Shown: positions 1 through 9,066, counted from the stretch's first letter. The stretch: 64,000 nucleotides of DNA from Peptococcaceae bacterium (GCA_017399005.1 JAFQEO010000003.1:23808-87807); one strand, 5' to 3'. Notes: generated from the sequence alone by a model not told the origin. Program-made: numbers and translations.

Positions 1-90
1 GGCCAGACTATTGTTGACCGCGACTGTGCAGCAGGCAGTGCCGTAAAAGAAATCTACGAAAAAACCATGCAGCTTCTGCAGAGAATTTAA
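1..90 (+). CDS. C-terminal end of an unidentified gene (partial)
   Basis: An open frame runs from base 1 to a TAA at 88-90 and encodes the last 29 residues of a protein that starts left of the window (ending KTMQLLQRI). A strong terminator begins 26 bases after the stop, which supports a real gene end. The fragment is too short for me to name a family. Confidence 0.6.
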   Translation, partial: GQTIVDRDCAAGSAVKEIYEKTMQLLQRI

Positions 91-115
91 TCGTAGTAGA
101 AATTGTAACAGAAAT

Positions 116-169
116 AAAAGAGCACTGGATGCTGTTCCTGCCAGGGACAGCACCCGGTGCTCTTTGTTT
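116..169 (+). terminator. Rho-independent terminator
   Basis: A long imperfect stem pairs AAAGAGCAC at the left with GTGCTCTTT at the right, with an inner GCTGTTCC/GGGACAGC stem. It follows the partial gene ending at 90. Confidence 0.8.
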
Positions 170-177
170 GGGATAGA

Positions 178-358
178 AAATTAAAACGAGCAGGTATACA
201 GTTTGGATATCATTACTCTTACTGTTTGATGCCGGACATCCCCTTGATTGTTTGTCTTTGTAAGACTTCGTCTTCCACGGCATAAACAATCTTCGCTGAT
301 GTTCGGCGCAAACAGAATTCGTTAATGATATCTCAATCTGTATATCTGCTCGTTTATT
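178..358. repeat. Long imperfect hairpin element of about 180 bp
   Basis: The two halves are inverted copies over roughly 85 bases. The outer arms share ACGAGCAG, TATACAG and GATATCATTA; the inner arms share CTGTTTG, CCGGACATC/CCGAACATC and GATTGTTT. The loop is near 260-270. It lies between the partial gene and the 3' end of the hydrogenase gene and ends in T-rich sequence, so it could be a decayed miniature transposable element or a large bidirectional terminator. No coding potential is convincing here. Confidence 0.6.
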
Positions 359-369
359 TTTTTATTAAA

Positions 370-1911
370 TTAAATTAAATCTTCTGGTTTGATTTCCTTG
401 CGGGTCAGTTTATCACCGCGGGAATAGTAATGCGTGTGCAGCAAATCATGTGCTACATGGCTCAGCGGTTCCCCCACAAAGTTATTGTACAGTGCCTGAA
501 TTTCCGGGTTGTCATGAGAATTACGCAGTTCATAGGATGCGTCTTTCGCATAGTTGGTGTCGATACGAGCCTGGCGTACCCAGTCCTGAGGAGGAACAGA
601 AGTACGAGGCTGACCACCGCCGGAAATACATCCGCCCGGACATGCCATAACTTCCATGAAATGAAAATCGCAGGTACCGTTTTTTACTTCTTCGCACAGC
701 TTGCGCGCATTGTATAAACCGTGGGCAACGGCAACTTTTACATCGCCAACACCAGGAATATTGACGGTTGCTTTTTTGATACCGTCCAGACCGCGCACGG
801 CTTCCAGCTTGAGTAAATCAGCCGGTGGCTGATTACCGGTGATGTAGTAATATGCAGTACGTACTGCAGCTTCCATAACCCCGCCGGTATTGCCGAAAAT
901 TAACGCCCCGCCGCTGCCTTCACTGCAGAGAGGGTCAAATTCGCCATCTGGCAGATTCGGGAAGTCAATGTTTAACCGGCGCAGCATTTCTGCATATTCA
1001 CGGGCGCACAGAATAATATCGTTATCTTTCAGATTGTCGTTATTATGATACTTTGCAACAGCACCTTTCTGGAATTCAGGGCGGGCAATCTCAAATTTTT
1101 TTGCAACACAAGGTGTCAGTGTTACGGTCAGCAGTTTTTCCGGGTCAATGCCACGCTGCTCTGCAAAGTAGGTTTTAATAACCGGACCGTGCATGCCGAT
1201 TGGCGAACGAGCACTGGATACGTGCGGAAGCAGTTCCGGATAATAGTATTCTACAAATTTTACCCATGCCGGACAGCAGGAGGTAAACTGCGGCAGTACA
1301 CCGCCGTTTGTTACACGATGCACCAGTTCTGCGGCTTCTTCAGTGATGGTGAGGTCTGCCGAGAAATTAATATCCATCGCATAGTCAAAACCGGCTTCTT
1401 TCATGGAGGTAGCCAGTTTTTCCTCCACCCAGGTGCCGGCAGGCATACCGAATTCTTCACCTAAGCCTACACGGGTTGCCGGAGATGGCTGAGCAACTAC
1501 CACATAGTTCGGGTCATTGATGGCAGCCAGTACTTCGTCAATCTGATTTCTTTCGTGAATAGAGCCGGTCGGGCACCACAATGCGCACTGACCACAATGC
1601 ACACAGATAAAATCATCGTGTACCGGCAGTTCATAGTAACCGAATACACTCTGTACTTTTTCGCAGGCTTCTACGCACTGTCCGCAGAGAATACATTTTT
1701 CATCATCTCGCACAATAGCAGGGTCGGCAGGGTCGAGAGCCACACGGCCTTTTACGCTTGGCGCAAGCGCAGTCTGGTCACGATACTGATTAGGCAGCCA
1801 GCCCTGTCCGGACGGGTCAGAAACAGGACGGCATCCGGTCATTGTGGATGCGGCTGCAACAACGCCGGTACCAGCCAGCGCTGAAAGGAAACGTCTTCTT
1901 GAAATATGCAT
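370..1911 (-). CDS. Tat-exported [FeFe] hydrogenase
   Basis: This 513-residue protein has an N-terminal twin-arginine signal (RRRFLS, then a hydrophobic stretch ending at a Cys, residue 27, possibly lipid-modified). Next come two 4Fe-4S ferredoxin motifs (CILCGQCVEAC and CVHCGQCALWC, about residues 74-115) and the three H-cluster motifs: TSCCPAW, PCVAKKFE and ACPGGCISGGGQP. The C-terminal 60 residues resemble the small subunit fused to the large one. The family reversibly reduces protons to H2. The Tat signal places it outside the cytoplasmic membrane, unlike most fermentative [FeFe] hydrogenases. The gene stands alone; no maturase genes (hydE, F, G) are in the window. The start has a GGAGG-type site just upstream. 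Confidence 0.93.
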   Translation of the reverse strand: MHISRRRFLSALAGTGVVAAASTMTGCRPVSDPSGQGWLPNQYRDQTALAPSVKGRVALDPADPAIVRDDEKCILCGQCVEACEKVQSVFGYYELPVHDDFICVHCGQCALWCPTGSIHERNQIDEVLAAINDPNYVVVAQPSPATRVGLGEEFGMPAGTWVEEKLATSMKEAGFDYAMDINFSADLTITEEAAELVHRVTNGGVLPQFTSCCPAWVKFVEYYYPELLPHVSSARSPIGMHGPVIKTYFAEQRGIDPEKLLTVTLTPCVAKKFEIARPEFQKGAVAKYHNNDNLKDNDIILCAREYAEMLRRLNIDFPNLPDGEFDPLCSEGSGGALIFGNTGGVMEAAVRTAYYYITGNQPPADLLKLEAVRGLDGIKKATVNIPGVGDVKVAVAHGLYNARKLCEEVKNGTCDFHFMEVMACPGGCISGGGQPRTSVPPQDWVRQARIDTNYAKDASYELRNSHDNPEIQALYNNFVGEPLSHVAHDLLHTHYYSRGDKLTRKEIKPEDLI

Positions 1912-2000
1912 GGCGCACCTCCTGAATCATAAACAAAAAACAGGCCCAGAGGTTGAAAAGTTCCGGGCCGTGAACATTTCGGGGGTAAAAGATTTCTGAA

Positions 2001-2375
2001 TTACGCTTTCCACAGACCGTGCAGGTTGCAGTATGCGTAGACAGCTTCTACTTCGTCATCAGCTTCCACCATGAAGGAAACTTCCGGTGCGGAGCCAGGA
2101 ACTAAGGCTTTTCTCTGATTACCGTGTTTTGTCTGTAAGGAAACCCATTCAATAAAATGTTCTGGAATCATTGGATGAGCAACTTCACCAACCTGTACTT
2201 TTACAACGTTGCCTTCAACTGTGTAAGCTGGTACATGTTTTTCGGCAGCGGCATCGGTTGTGCCAGGGATTAACTCTTTCATAATTTTACCGCAGCATAC
2301 AATTGGCACGCCGCTTGGTTTTACCATAGCGATGATGTTACCGCAGTGTTCGCAAATAAAAAATTTCTGTTCCAT
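2001..2375 (-). CDS. dfx: Desulfoferrodoxin-type superoxide reductase
   Basis: The 124-residue protein starts with a desulforedoxin-like CEHCG...CCGK iron site. It continues with the superoxide reductase core, in which the His ligands (EKHVPAY, VGEVAHPM, EHFIEW) and the C-terminal CNLHGLW Cys/His pair bind the catalytic iron. The family reduces superoxide to peroxide without releasing O2, typical of anaerobes. It has a good SD (AGGAGG) before the ATG. It follows the hydrogenase gene on the same strand, upstream in transcription order, with an 89-base gap, so co-transcription is possible. Confidence 0.93.
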   Translation of the reverse strand: MEQKFFICEHCGNIIAMVKPSGVPIVCCGKIMKELIPGTTDAAAEKHVPAYTVEGNVVKVQVGEVAHPMIPEHFIEWVSLQTKHGNQRKALVPGSAPEVSFMVEADDEVEAVYAYCNLHGLWKA

Positions 2376-2500
2376 AATTCATTCCTCCTGAGTATTTATC
2401 GCATGTCGATTATTTTCTACAAGTTTATTATAATACTTTTACCCGTGTTCAGACAATCGTAAACTGAAATTTTATGTATGAGAAAATAAAATAAAAACAA

Positions 2501-2528
2501 AAAATCCGACTCATTTGAGTCGGATTTT
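2501..2528 (-). terminator. Terminator after purA
   Basis: AAAATCCGACTCA and TGAGTCGGATTTT form a perfect 13-bp stem with a 2-base loop, flanked by an A-run on the left that reads as a U-run for the minus-strand purA transcript. Confidence 0.85.
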
Positions 2529-2560
2529 CGAAACCTGTATGGATTACAGGATAATCACAA

Positions 2561-3847
2561 TTATTCAAATAAACCGCCACGGATGATGGTCTGGTCACGA
2601 CGTGGACCAACAGCAACGATTTTAACCGGTACGCCGGTCAGTTCTTCGATGCGTTCTACATAGCGTTTTGCGTTTTCTGGCAGTTCATCAAAAGTGGTGC
2701 AGCCGGTGGTATCGGTGTTCCAGCCTGGCATTTCCTCATAAACAGGTTTGCATTCTGCCAGTTTTTTCAGGCTGGTTGGGAAGTGGATTACTTTTTCACC
2801 GTTACATTCGTAGTGTGTACAGATTTTTACGGTTTCCAGAGTATCCAGAACGTCAAGTTTCATCAGAGCAAATTCGTTGATGCCGCTTAAACGGATTGCG
2901 TAATTTACCATTACGATATCCATCCAGCCGCAGCGGCGGGTACGACCGGTAACAGTACCGAATTCGTGACCAATACGCTGTAAGGTTGCGCCGGTTTCAT
3001 CAAACAGTTCGGTAGGGAATGGGCCTTCGCCAACACGGGTTGTGTAAGCTTTGATGATACCCAGTACATTTTTGATATTGGTTGGGCCAACACCGGCACC
3101 TACACATGCGTAGCTTGCAATCGGGTTGGAGCTGGTAACGTATGGATAAGTACCATGGTCGATATCCAGCAGAGTACCCTGTGCGCCTTCGAACACTACG
3201 TTTTCATCTGCCTGCAGTGCTTCCGATACTAATACGGAGGTATCAGCCACATACTGACGCAGCTGGTCTGCGTAGTCGCAGTACTGGTTGAATACTTCGT
3301 CGAAATCAAATGGTTCGCCGCCGTATAATTTTACGATGATATCATTTTTAGAAGCCAGAACGGTTTTCAGACGTTCTGCAAATACTTCTTTATCCATCAG
3401 GTCTGCAATGCGGATACCAACGCGAGCGTATTTGTCCATGTAGCATGGGCCAATACCGTTTTTGGTGGTACCGATTTTTTTATCGCCTTTTGCAGCTTCT
3501 TCCAGAGTGTCAATTGCAATGTGATAAGGCATAATAACATGTGCACGTTCGCTTACACGAAGACGGCTGGTGTCTACCCCTTTTTCCTGCAGATATGCGA
3601 TTTCACTCAGCATAACTTTCGGGTCAACAACAACGCCGTTGCCGATAACACAGGTTTTGCCCGGATACAGAATGCCGGAAGGAATCAGACGCAGTTTGAA
3701 TTCTTCATCGCCTACAACAACAGTATGACCTGCGTTGTTACCGCCCTGGTAACGTACGATTGTAGTAGCCTGTTCTGCTAAATAGTCTGTGATTTTACCT
3801 TTCCCTTCGTCGCCCCACTGAGCGCCTAATAATACTAATCCTGCCAT
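2561..3847 (-). CDS. purA: Adenylosuccinate synthase
   Basis: The 428-residue protein has full family length. The N-terminal GDEGKGKITDYLA loop binds GTP/IMP; the NNAGHTV and GIGPCYMDKYAR segments and the C-terminal VGPRRDQT region are all present. It makes adenylosuccinate from IMP and aspartate with GTP, the first committed step to AMP. It is a single-gene unit with its own terminator. Purine-dependent control is likely, but I see no purine riboswitch in the upstream 450 bases. Confidence 0.97.
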   Translation of the reverse strand: MAGLVLLGAQWGDEGKGKITDYLAEQATTIVRYQGGNNAGHTVVVGDEEFKLRLIPSGILYPGKTCVIGNGVVVDPKVMLSEIAYLQEKGVDTSRLRVSERAHVIMPYHIAIDTLEEAAKGDKKIGTTKNGIGPCYMDKYARVGIRIADLMDKEVFAERLKTVLASKNDIIVKLYGGEPFDFDEVFNQYCDYADQLRQYVADTSVLVSEALQADENVVFEGAQGTLLDIDHGTYPYVTSSNPIASYACVGAGVGPTNIKNVLGIIKAYTTRVGEGPFPTELFDETGATLQRIGHEFGTVTGRTRRCGWMDIVMVNYAIRLSGINEFALMKLDVLDTLETVKICTHYECNGEKVIHFPTSLKKLAECKPVYEEMPGWNTDTTGCTTFDELPENAKRYVERIEELTGVPVKIVAVGPRRDQTIIRGGLFE

Positions 3848-4050
3848 AGCTTATGACAACCCCTTCAAATTATTTTTATTTAAATGGTTTTATTCACACA
3901 AAAAAATTACTCAAAACCGATTACAGGATAATCCAGCTGAGTAACGGAGTTATGAGTAAACATATTCCCTTATAATGTTAGCAGGAATACGCAAAAAAAT
4001 CAACCTTTATTTCATAATATTTCAATGAAATAAAAAATGTTTGTCATAAA

Positions 4051-4066
4051 TGTTTCACGTGAAACA
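4051..4066. promoter_or_regulatory. parS centromere site (ParB binding)
   Basis: TGTTTCACGTGAAACA is a perfect 16-bp palindrome identical to the bacterial parS consensus bound by ParB/Spo0J. Such sites cluster near the replication origin. A second identical copy lies at 10891-10906. Confidence 0.93.
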
Positions 4067-4077
4067 TAAAAAAACAG

Positions 4078-4282
4078 AGCCCCGGCAAGCAATTCTCTGA
4101 CATCATCTTTAGGTAACGCGAATAAATAACAGACACCCTCGGCAAGAATTTTCTGCGTGTCGAGCTTAAAATGAACAGATAAGTAGTCACGTTCTTTTTA
4201 CGGTGAACGCAGTTCACAACGTGAAAGACGGGACAATCAGATGTCTATTTTACGAGGGTGTCAGAAAATTGCCTGCTGAGGG
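4078..4282. repeat. Long imperfect inverted repeat of about 200 bp
   Basis: GACACCCTCG (4133-4142) is inverted at 4253-4262 as CGAGGGTGTC. Segments around GGCAA...TTTTCTG, TAAAAT, CACGTT and GTGAAC also recur in inverted order, giving a long branched stem. It lies between rsmA and purA. It could be a miniature mobile element, a decayed large terminator or a structured RNA; it shows no coding potential. Confidence 0.5.
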
Positions 4283-4296
4283 TGTATTATGGGTTA

Positions 4297-5139
4297 TTAT
4301 TTAATTGCTTCGCTAAGTGCGTTGCTCAGTGCTACAAATTCAGCAACACTCAAGGTTTCACCGCGGCGTGTGCCGTCAATTTCGCAGCCGGATAATGCAG
4401 ACTGCACCAGAGCGCTATCCAGCTGTAAGGTTTTCAGTGCATTGTTTAAAGTTTTGCGACGCTGACCGAATGCCGCTTTTACCAGGCGGTGAAATAAAGC
4501 TTCATCGTCTGCCTGCAGCGGCTTCTGAATCCATGGCTGAATATCCACCACGGCAGAATCTACATCCGGCTGTGGTGTAAACATCTGGCGAGGCACGGTG
4601 AAGGCATTGCGCACAGCTCCGTAATAATTCAGCGATACAGTGATAGCGCCGTAATCTTTTTTGCCGGGCTGTGCAGCAAAACGCTCGGCGACTTCTTTCT
4701 GTACCATAATAACGATACGGTCAATGGAGAAGCCCTGCTCTAAAAAGTGCATCACAAGCGGTGTGGTGATGTAATACGGCAGGTTGGCCACGACTTTACA
4801 GCGATGCGGAGAGCCCAGTTTTTCAATAATCAGGTCATCCAGATTCAGTTCCAGTGCATCGCCCTGTACCAGATAGAAATTATCAAAGCCTTCCATCGTT
4901 TCTTCAATAATCGGAATCAGGTCGTAATCAATTTCAATTGCGATAACGGCTTTTGCCCGTTGTGCCAGTGCTTTTGTAAGAGTTGCTGCACCAGGCCCGA
5001 CTTCGATAATCACATCGTCCGGGCCTACATCACCGGCATCCACGATTTTCTGCAGCAGATTACCGTCTGTAATGAAGTTTTGACCGAATTTTTTCTTAAA
5101 TTTAAAATTATGTTTCTGTAAAGTATCTCTTAAATTCAT
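4297..5139 (-). CDS. rsmA: 16S rRNA dimethyladenosine transferase
   Basis: The 280-residue protein opens with KFGQNFITDGNLLQKI, followed by the SAM-binding EVGPGAATLTKAL loop and the catalytic NLPYYITTPLVMHFLE motif. All are diagnostic for RsmA/KsgA, which dimethylates two adjacent adenosines in helix 45 of 16S rRNA during small-subunit assembly. Its start overlaps the end of rnmV by 4 bases (ATGA type), so the two are translationally coupled, the usual Bacillota arrangement. Confidence 0.97.
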   Translation of the reverse strand: MNLRDTLQKHNFKFKKKFGQNFITDGNLLQKIVDAGDVGPDDVIIEVGPGAATLTKALAQRAKAVIAIEIDYDLIPIIEETMEGFDNFYLVQGDALELNLDDLIIEKLGSPHRCKVVANLPYYITTPLVMHFLEQGFSIDRIVIMVQKEVAERFAAQPGKKDYGAITVSLNYYGAVRNAFTVPRQMFTPQPDVDSAVVDIQPWIQKPLQADDEALFHRLVKAAFGQRRKTLNNALKTLQLDSALVQSALSGCEIDGTRRGETLSVAEFVALSNALSEAIK

Positions 5140-5687
5140 AGCATCGCCTCAATTTCTTCCCGTGAGATTTGGTAACTGTTCAGTTTTTTCACAAGCTGTT
5201 TTGCATTGCAGTGCCCGATGGATAAACGGTCGCATAATGCGGCACGGCGCTGGGCACTGTCCGGCAGCCCGGCTAAGCCCCACTGTACCAGATCGTTCAA
5301 ATCGTATATGATATTATACTGCTGCTGTTCTGCTTTGGCAGCATTCAGAGCTCGCAGAATTGCTTCCGGTGAGGCGTATTCCACGCCCAGTTTTCCGGTT
5401 TTCGGGCAGCGGCCTTCTTCTTTGGTGATATAGGCATGTTTGCAGCTTGGTACTTTGTCTTTTAGAATGTGACGGATTTTGCCGCCCGGAAAGTCCGGGT
5501 CGGTAAATACAATCACACCGCGGCGTTCTGCCAGTGCTTTGATTTCCTCTATTTTTTTCGGTGTCAGGCCAAGACCGGTTGTGATTAAAATGTCGGCTTC
5601 CACTGCCTTGCGCAGTGCACTGACATCATCTTTGCCTTCCACCACAATTACTTCTTTGATTTTTGGTTTTGTATGTGTATCAGCCAT
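5136..5687 (-). CDS. rnmV: Ribonuclease M5 (5S rRNA maturation)
   Basis: This is a Toprim-domain protein of 183 residues from the ATG at 5687: IVVEGKDDVSALRKA (Glu of Toprim), GLGLTPKKIEEIK, and VIVFTDPDFPGGKIR (the DxD pair). RNase M5 processes precursor 5S rRNA and is restricted to low-GC Gram-positives and relatives. A longer frame runs upstream to 5780, but that extension is Cys/Ile-rich and unlike the family. The chosen start has a GGA-rich site about 14 bases upstream, so the start is moderately certain. Confidence 0.93.
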   Translation of the reverse strand: MADTHTKPKIKEVIVVEGKDDVSALRKAVEADILITTGLGLTPKKIEEIKALAERRGVIVFTDPDFPGGKIRHILKDKVPSCKHAYITKEEGRCPKTGKLGVEYASPEAILRALNAAKAEQQQYNIIYDLNDLVQWGLAGLPDSAQRRAALCDRLSIGHCNAKQLVKKLNSYQISREEIEAML

Positions 5688-5838
5688 GAAAATGAAAATC
5701 CTTTCGGCGTAAAATTTGCAAATCATTATTTTTTTATTATACCCTATTCGAAGGAGACAACAAAGAAAAAATTTCCGCAAAAGAGAAACATGCTGTAAAA
5801 AAGAACTTCGGCTATCTGGATTCTATAATGCTTTGGAC

Positions 5839-5868
5839 TTGTCTGCTATGCAGATTACATGATATAAT
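5839..5868 (+). promoter_or_regulatory. Sigma-A-type promoter for dnaX
   Basis: TTGTCT (5839) and TATAAT (5863) are separated by 18 bases and lie 40 bases before the dnaX start. Confidence 0.6.
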
Positions 5869-5907
5869 TAATTTTACGAGTAAATCTCAAAAGAAAGAGG
5901 TGCGGCT

Positions 5908-7437
5908 ATGAGTTATCGTGCCCTGTATCGAGTTTTCCGGCCCCAGACTTTTTCGGAAGTGCGAGGGCAGGATCATATCAGCACAACACTGAAAAACGCT
6001 ATTGTGACAGAGCGTCTGGCCCATGCCTATCTGTTTTGCGGGCCGCGAGGCACCGGGAAAACCAGTTCGGCAAAAATTCTGGCCAAAGCAGTGAACTGTC
6101 TGGATTTACGGGACGGGGAGCCGTGTAATCAGTGTGCAAGCTGTAAAGCTATCAATGAAGAAAACTTTCTGGATGTACTGGAAATTGACGCTGCCAGCAA
6201 TCGCGGCATTGATGAAATCCGTGATTTGCGTGATAAAGTGCGTTTTGCACCATCGCAGGGCAAGCGTAAAGTGTATATTATCGACGAAGTGCATATGCTG
6301 ACCAATGAGGCATTCAATGCGCTTTTAAAAACGCTGGAAGAACCGCCGGCTCATGTGTTGTTTATTCTGGCAACAACCGAGCCGCAGAAAATTCCGCTGA
6401 CGATTTTATCGCGCTGCCAGCGTTTTGATTTCCGCAAAATTAATACAGCAGAAATCAGCGCCCATCTGGCCGATATTGTGCAGGAGGAAGGGGTATCGAT
6501 TTCTGACGATGCACTCAATGCCATTGCACGAAAAGCGGCAGGAGGGATGCGAGATGCAATCAGTGTACTGGATCAGTGCATTGCCTTTGCCGGAGAACGC
6601 ATTGAACTGCATCATGTGGAAATGGTTCTGGGTACGGTCAGTGAAGAGGCAACGGCAGCTCTGGTGGATACCGTGATTCAGCAGAATTACAGTCAGCTGT
6701 TTCTGTCGCTTAACGATTTTATCCAGCAGGGGAAAGACATTAAGCAGATTTTGCGGGACTGTATTCAATATTGCCGTCAGCTGTTATTATTGAAAGTGGC
6801 ACCGGATGAACAGCTTGTGGAGTTATCGCCGGATAGTCTTGGCAAAGCAAAAGAACAGGCGAAAGCACTGCCTGTTGAATTTCTGGGCCGTATGATTAAC
6901 CGCTTAACAGCTGCGGAAAAAGATTTGCGGTATTCCAATCAGCCGCAGATTTTACTGGAGGCTGCGTTTGTTGACCTGATGATTCAGGGACTGGAACCTG
7001 CAGCGGTACAAACAGCAGCACCGGCATCTGGGAAGGCCCGCAGAACATCTTCGGCTGCGGAAGAAAAACCGGCAGCAAAACCGGTACAGAAACTGATTGC
7101 CAGCGAAGAACTGCTGCAGCAGTGGTCTGAAGTAATGGCACAGATTAAAAGTAAAAGCATTAAACTGCACGCCTTCCTGAATGATGTGAAACCGGCATCA
7201 TTTAAAAATGGAGAGTTGATTTTACGATTTGGCCTGCAGTATAAATTCCATCACAACATGGTGAATCAGGAAGAAAACATCCGCATAATCAGTCAGGCAG
7301 TTACACAACTGACCGGGCAGCCTGCAAAAGTAACCGTAGAGCTGGAAAATGAAGATGGTTATATTAAACAGGAGCTGACTCTGGCCGATGAGGCGAAGCG
7401 GTTGTTTGGCGCGGATGTCCCGATCGAGATAGTGTAA
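5908..7437 (+). CDS. dnaX: DNA polymerase III gamma/tau subunit
   Basis: The 509-residue protein has the AAA+ clamp-loader Walker A (CGPRGTGKTSSAK, near residue 45), a four-Cys zinc site beginning CNQCASC, the Walker B/DExx region (VYIIDEVHML) and sensor 1 (FILATTEPQKIP). An Ala/Pro/Lys-rich linker near 370-395 leads to a C-terminal domain. It loads the sliding clamp and tethers the core polymerase. The order dnaX-ybaB-recR is classical. SD AAAGAGGTG precedes the ATG. I did not see an obvious A-run frameshift site of the Escherichia type, so a short gamma form is not predicted. Confidence 0.96.
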   Translation: MSYRALYRVFRPQTFSEVRGQDHISTTLKNAIVTERLAHAYLFCGPRGTGKTSSAKILAKAVNCLDLRDGEPCNQCASCKAINEENFLDVLEIDAASNRGIDEIRDLRDKVRFAPSQGKRKVYIIDEVHMLTNEAFNALLKTLEEPPAHVLFILATTEPQKIPLTILSRCQRFDFRKINTAEISAHLADIVQEEGVSISDDALNAIARKAAGGMRDAISVLDQCIAFAGERIELHHVEMVLGTVSEEATAALVDTVIQQNYSQLFLSLNDFIQQGKDIKQILRDCIQYCRQLLLLKVAPDEQLVELSPDSLGKAKEQAKALPVEFLGRMINRLTAAEKDLRYSNQPQILLEAAFVDLMIQGLEPAAVQTAAPASGKARRTSSAAEEKPAAKPVQKLIASEELLQQWSEVMAQIKSKSIKLHAFLNDVKPASFKNGELILRFGLQYKFHHNMVNQEENIRIISQAVTQLTGQPAKVTVELENEDGYIKQELTLADEAKRLFGADVPIEIV

Positions 7438-7586
7438 GGCTTGCTAAATTTCCGCATAACGGCGTTGTTTTTAATTTTTCTCGCCTTGTTCTGCGAAAAT
7501 TTTTCGTCGCCTTTTGTATCATGTAAGAAGGATATAATATTAAAATCAAAATATTAATTAATGAAAAGTCTTAGGAGGATTTTAAA

Positions 7587-7913
7587 ATGGGTGCAAATAT
7601 GCAGAAAATGATGAAACAGATGCAGCAGATGCAGGCAAAAATGGCAAAATTACAGGAGGAACTGGCACAGACTCCAGTGGAAGCAACTGCTGGCGGCGGT
7701 GTTGTAAAAGTTGTGGTAAACGGTGCTAACGAAGTACTTTCTGTAGAAATTAAACCAGAAGTATTAGATCCAGATGATCCGGAAATGGTACAGGATTTAG
7801 TAATGGCAGCGGTAAACGAAGCGCTGCGTAAAGCACAGGATATGGTAAACACCGAAATGGGCAAACTGACAGCCGGCGTAAAAATGCCAGGCGGTATGGG
7901 TGGTCTGTTCTAA
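7587..7913 (+). CDS. YbaB/EbfC family nucleoid-associated protein
   Basis: The 108-residue protein begins with a Met/Gln-rich amphipathic helix ([15 protein letters not shown]), then the YbaB core ([20 protein letters not shown]) and a Gly-rich tail ending PGGMGGLF. The family forms DNA-binding dimers and sits between dnaX and recR in most bacteria. The stop codon overlaps the recR start (TAATG), so the pair is coupled. A strong AGGAGG site precedes the ATG. Confidence 0.95.
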   Translation: MGANMQKMMKQMQQMQAKMAKLQEELAQTPVEATAGGGVVKVVVNGANEVLSVEIKPEVLDPDDPEMVQDLVMAAVNEALRKAQDMVNTEMGKLTAGVKMPGGMGGLF

Positions 7914-8515
7914 TGAGCAGTGCTTATTCGGATGCGCTGGGAAACCTGGTCGATCAGCTGGCAAAACTGCCGGGGATTGGACGAAAATCGGCGCAGCGTC
8001 TGGCGTTTCATATTCTGAAACAGCCGGAAAAAGAGGCTCGCATGCTGGCCAGTGCCATTATCGATGCCAAAGAGAAAATTCGTTATTGCAAGCTTTGCTA
8101 TAATCTGACGGATCAGGAACTGTGCCCGATTTGCAGTAACCCAGACCGGGATTCTTCGGTTCTCTGTGTGGTAGAAGATGCCCGAGATGTGCTGGCATTG
8201 GAACGGGCCAGTCAGTTTCACGGGCTATATCATGTACTGCACGGAGCAATTTCGCCAATGGATGGAATCGGGCCGGAGCAGTTAAAGGTAAAAGAACTGC
8301 TTCAGCGTTTACAGGAGCATCCTGCTGATGAAGTTATCATTGCCACCAACACCAGCATTGAGGGCGAGGCAACGGCAATGTACCTCAGTAATCTGCTGAA
8401 ACCTCTCGGGATGAAAGTAACCCGTATTGCACAGGGCCTGCCGGTTGGCGGCGATATTCAGTATGCGGATGAAGTTACTCTTGCGAAAGCTTTTGAGGGC
8501 CGCTGGGAGATATAG
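7913..8515 (+). CDS. recR: Recombination mediator protein RecR
   Basis: The 200-residue protein has the helix-hairpin-helix ([18 protein letters not shown]), a C4 zinc finger ([17 protein letters not shown], residues about 57-73), the Toprim domain ([13 protein letters not shown]) and the [17 protein letters not shown] Walker B region. It acts with RecF/RecO to load RecA on gapped DNA. The start is coupled to ybaB and the unit ends in a terminator 17 bases after the stop. Confidence 0.97.
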   Translation: MSSAYSDALGNLVDQLAKLPGIGRKSAQRLAFHILKQPEKEARMLASAIIDAKEKIRYCKLCYNLTDQELCPICSNPDRDSSVLCVVEDARDVLALERASQFHGLYHVLHGAISPMDGIGPEQLKVKELLQRLQEHPADEVIIATNTSIEGEATAMYLSNLLKPLGMKVTRIAQGLPVGGDIQYADEVTLAKAFEGRWEI

Positions 8516-8531
8516 AACCAGACATTTTTAG

Positions 8532-8558
8532 AAAAGACGCAGTTTTGCGTCTTTTTTT
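8532..8558 (+). terminator. Terminator after recR
   Basis: AAAAGACGCA and TGCGTCTTTT form a 10-bp stem with a 4-base loop followed by a T-run. Confidence 0.85.
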
Positions 8559-8586
8559 ATAGAAAACAGGATACGAGGTGATTCTT

Positions 8587-9066
8587 TTGAAATTTCAGAT
8601 TATTACAGTGGGCAAGCTGAAGGAAAAATATCTGAAAGACGGTATCAATGAATATCTGAAACGCTTGCAGCGCTATGCTACGGTTGAGATTATCGAGGTG
8701 GCGGATGAACAGACACCGGATAACGCATCTGATGCGGAAGAACTGCAGATTAAAGCAAAAGAGGCGCAGCGGATTCAGAAATATATAAAAGATGACACAT
8801 ATCTGATAGCACTGGCCATTGAGGGGAAAATGTTTACATCGGAACAGCTGGCAGACAAAATTGAACAGCTGGGTATTGGCGGCAGAAGCCATATAACAAT
8901 GGTGATTGGCGGTTCTTTAGGGCTGGATGACAGTATTCTGAAACAGGCGGATTTATTATTATCGTTCTCTAAAATGACATTTCCTCATCAGCTTATGCGG
9001 CTGATTCTGGTAGAGCAGCTGTATCGCATCTATCGGATTATCAAAGGGGAACCTTATCATAAATAA
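8587..9066 (+). CDS. rlmH: 23S rRNA pseudouridine-1915 N3-methyltransferase
   Basis: This is a SPOUT-fold protein of 159 residues: FQIITVGKLKEKYLKDGINEY at the start, the knot motif (MVIGGSLGLDD) and the hallmark C-terminal MTFPHQLMRLILVEQLYRIYRI. It methylates pseudouridine 1915 in helix 69. I prefer the TTG at 8587 because GAGGTG lies 6 bases upstream and the product begins LKFQII as in homologues; a GTG at 8578 would lie within the SD itself. Confidence 0.95.
   Translation: MKFQIITVGKLKEKYLKDGINEYLKRLQRYATVEIIEVADEQTPDNASDAEELQIKAKEAQRIQKYIKDDTYLIALAIEGKMFTSEQLADKIEQLGIGGRSHITMVIGGSLGLDDSILKQADLLLSFSKMTFPHQLMRLILVEQLYRIYRIIKGEPYHK

Larger units (their letters stand above)
3848..4296. other. 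Intergenic stretch holding a parS site and a long hairpin
   Basis: This 449-base gap between purA and rsmA (both minus strand) holds a perfect parS site (4051-4066) and an imperfect inverted-repeat structure (4078-4282). The first 200 bases are AT-rich and presumably hold the purA promoter, but I cannot place it confidently. I see no gene. Confidence 0.6.

Noticed and set aside
5781..7586. SRP RNA gene near dnaX
   Set aside because: In Bacillus it lies beside dnaX, but I saw no conserved SRP core sequence (GGAAGG/AGCAG loop) in the gaps around dnaX.
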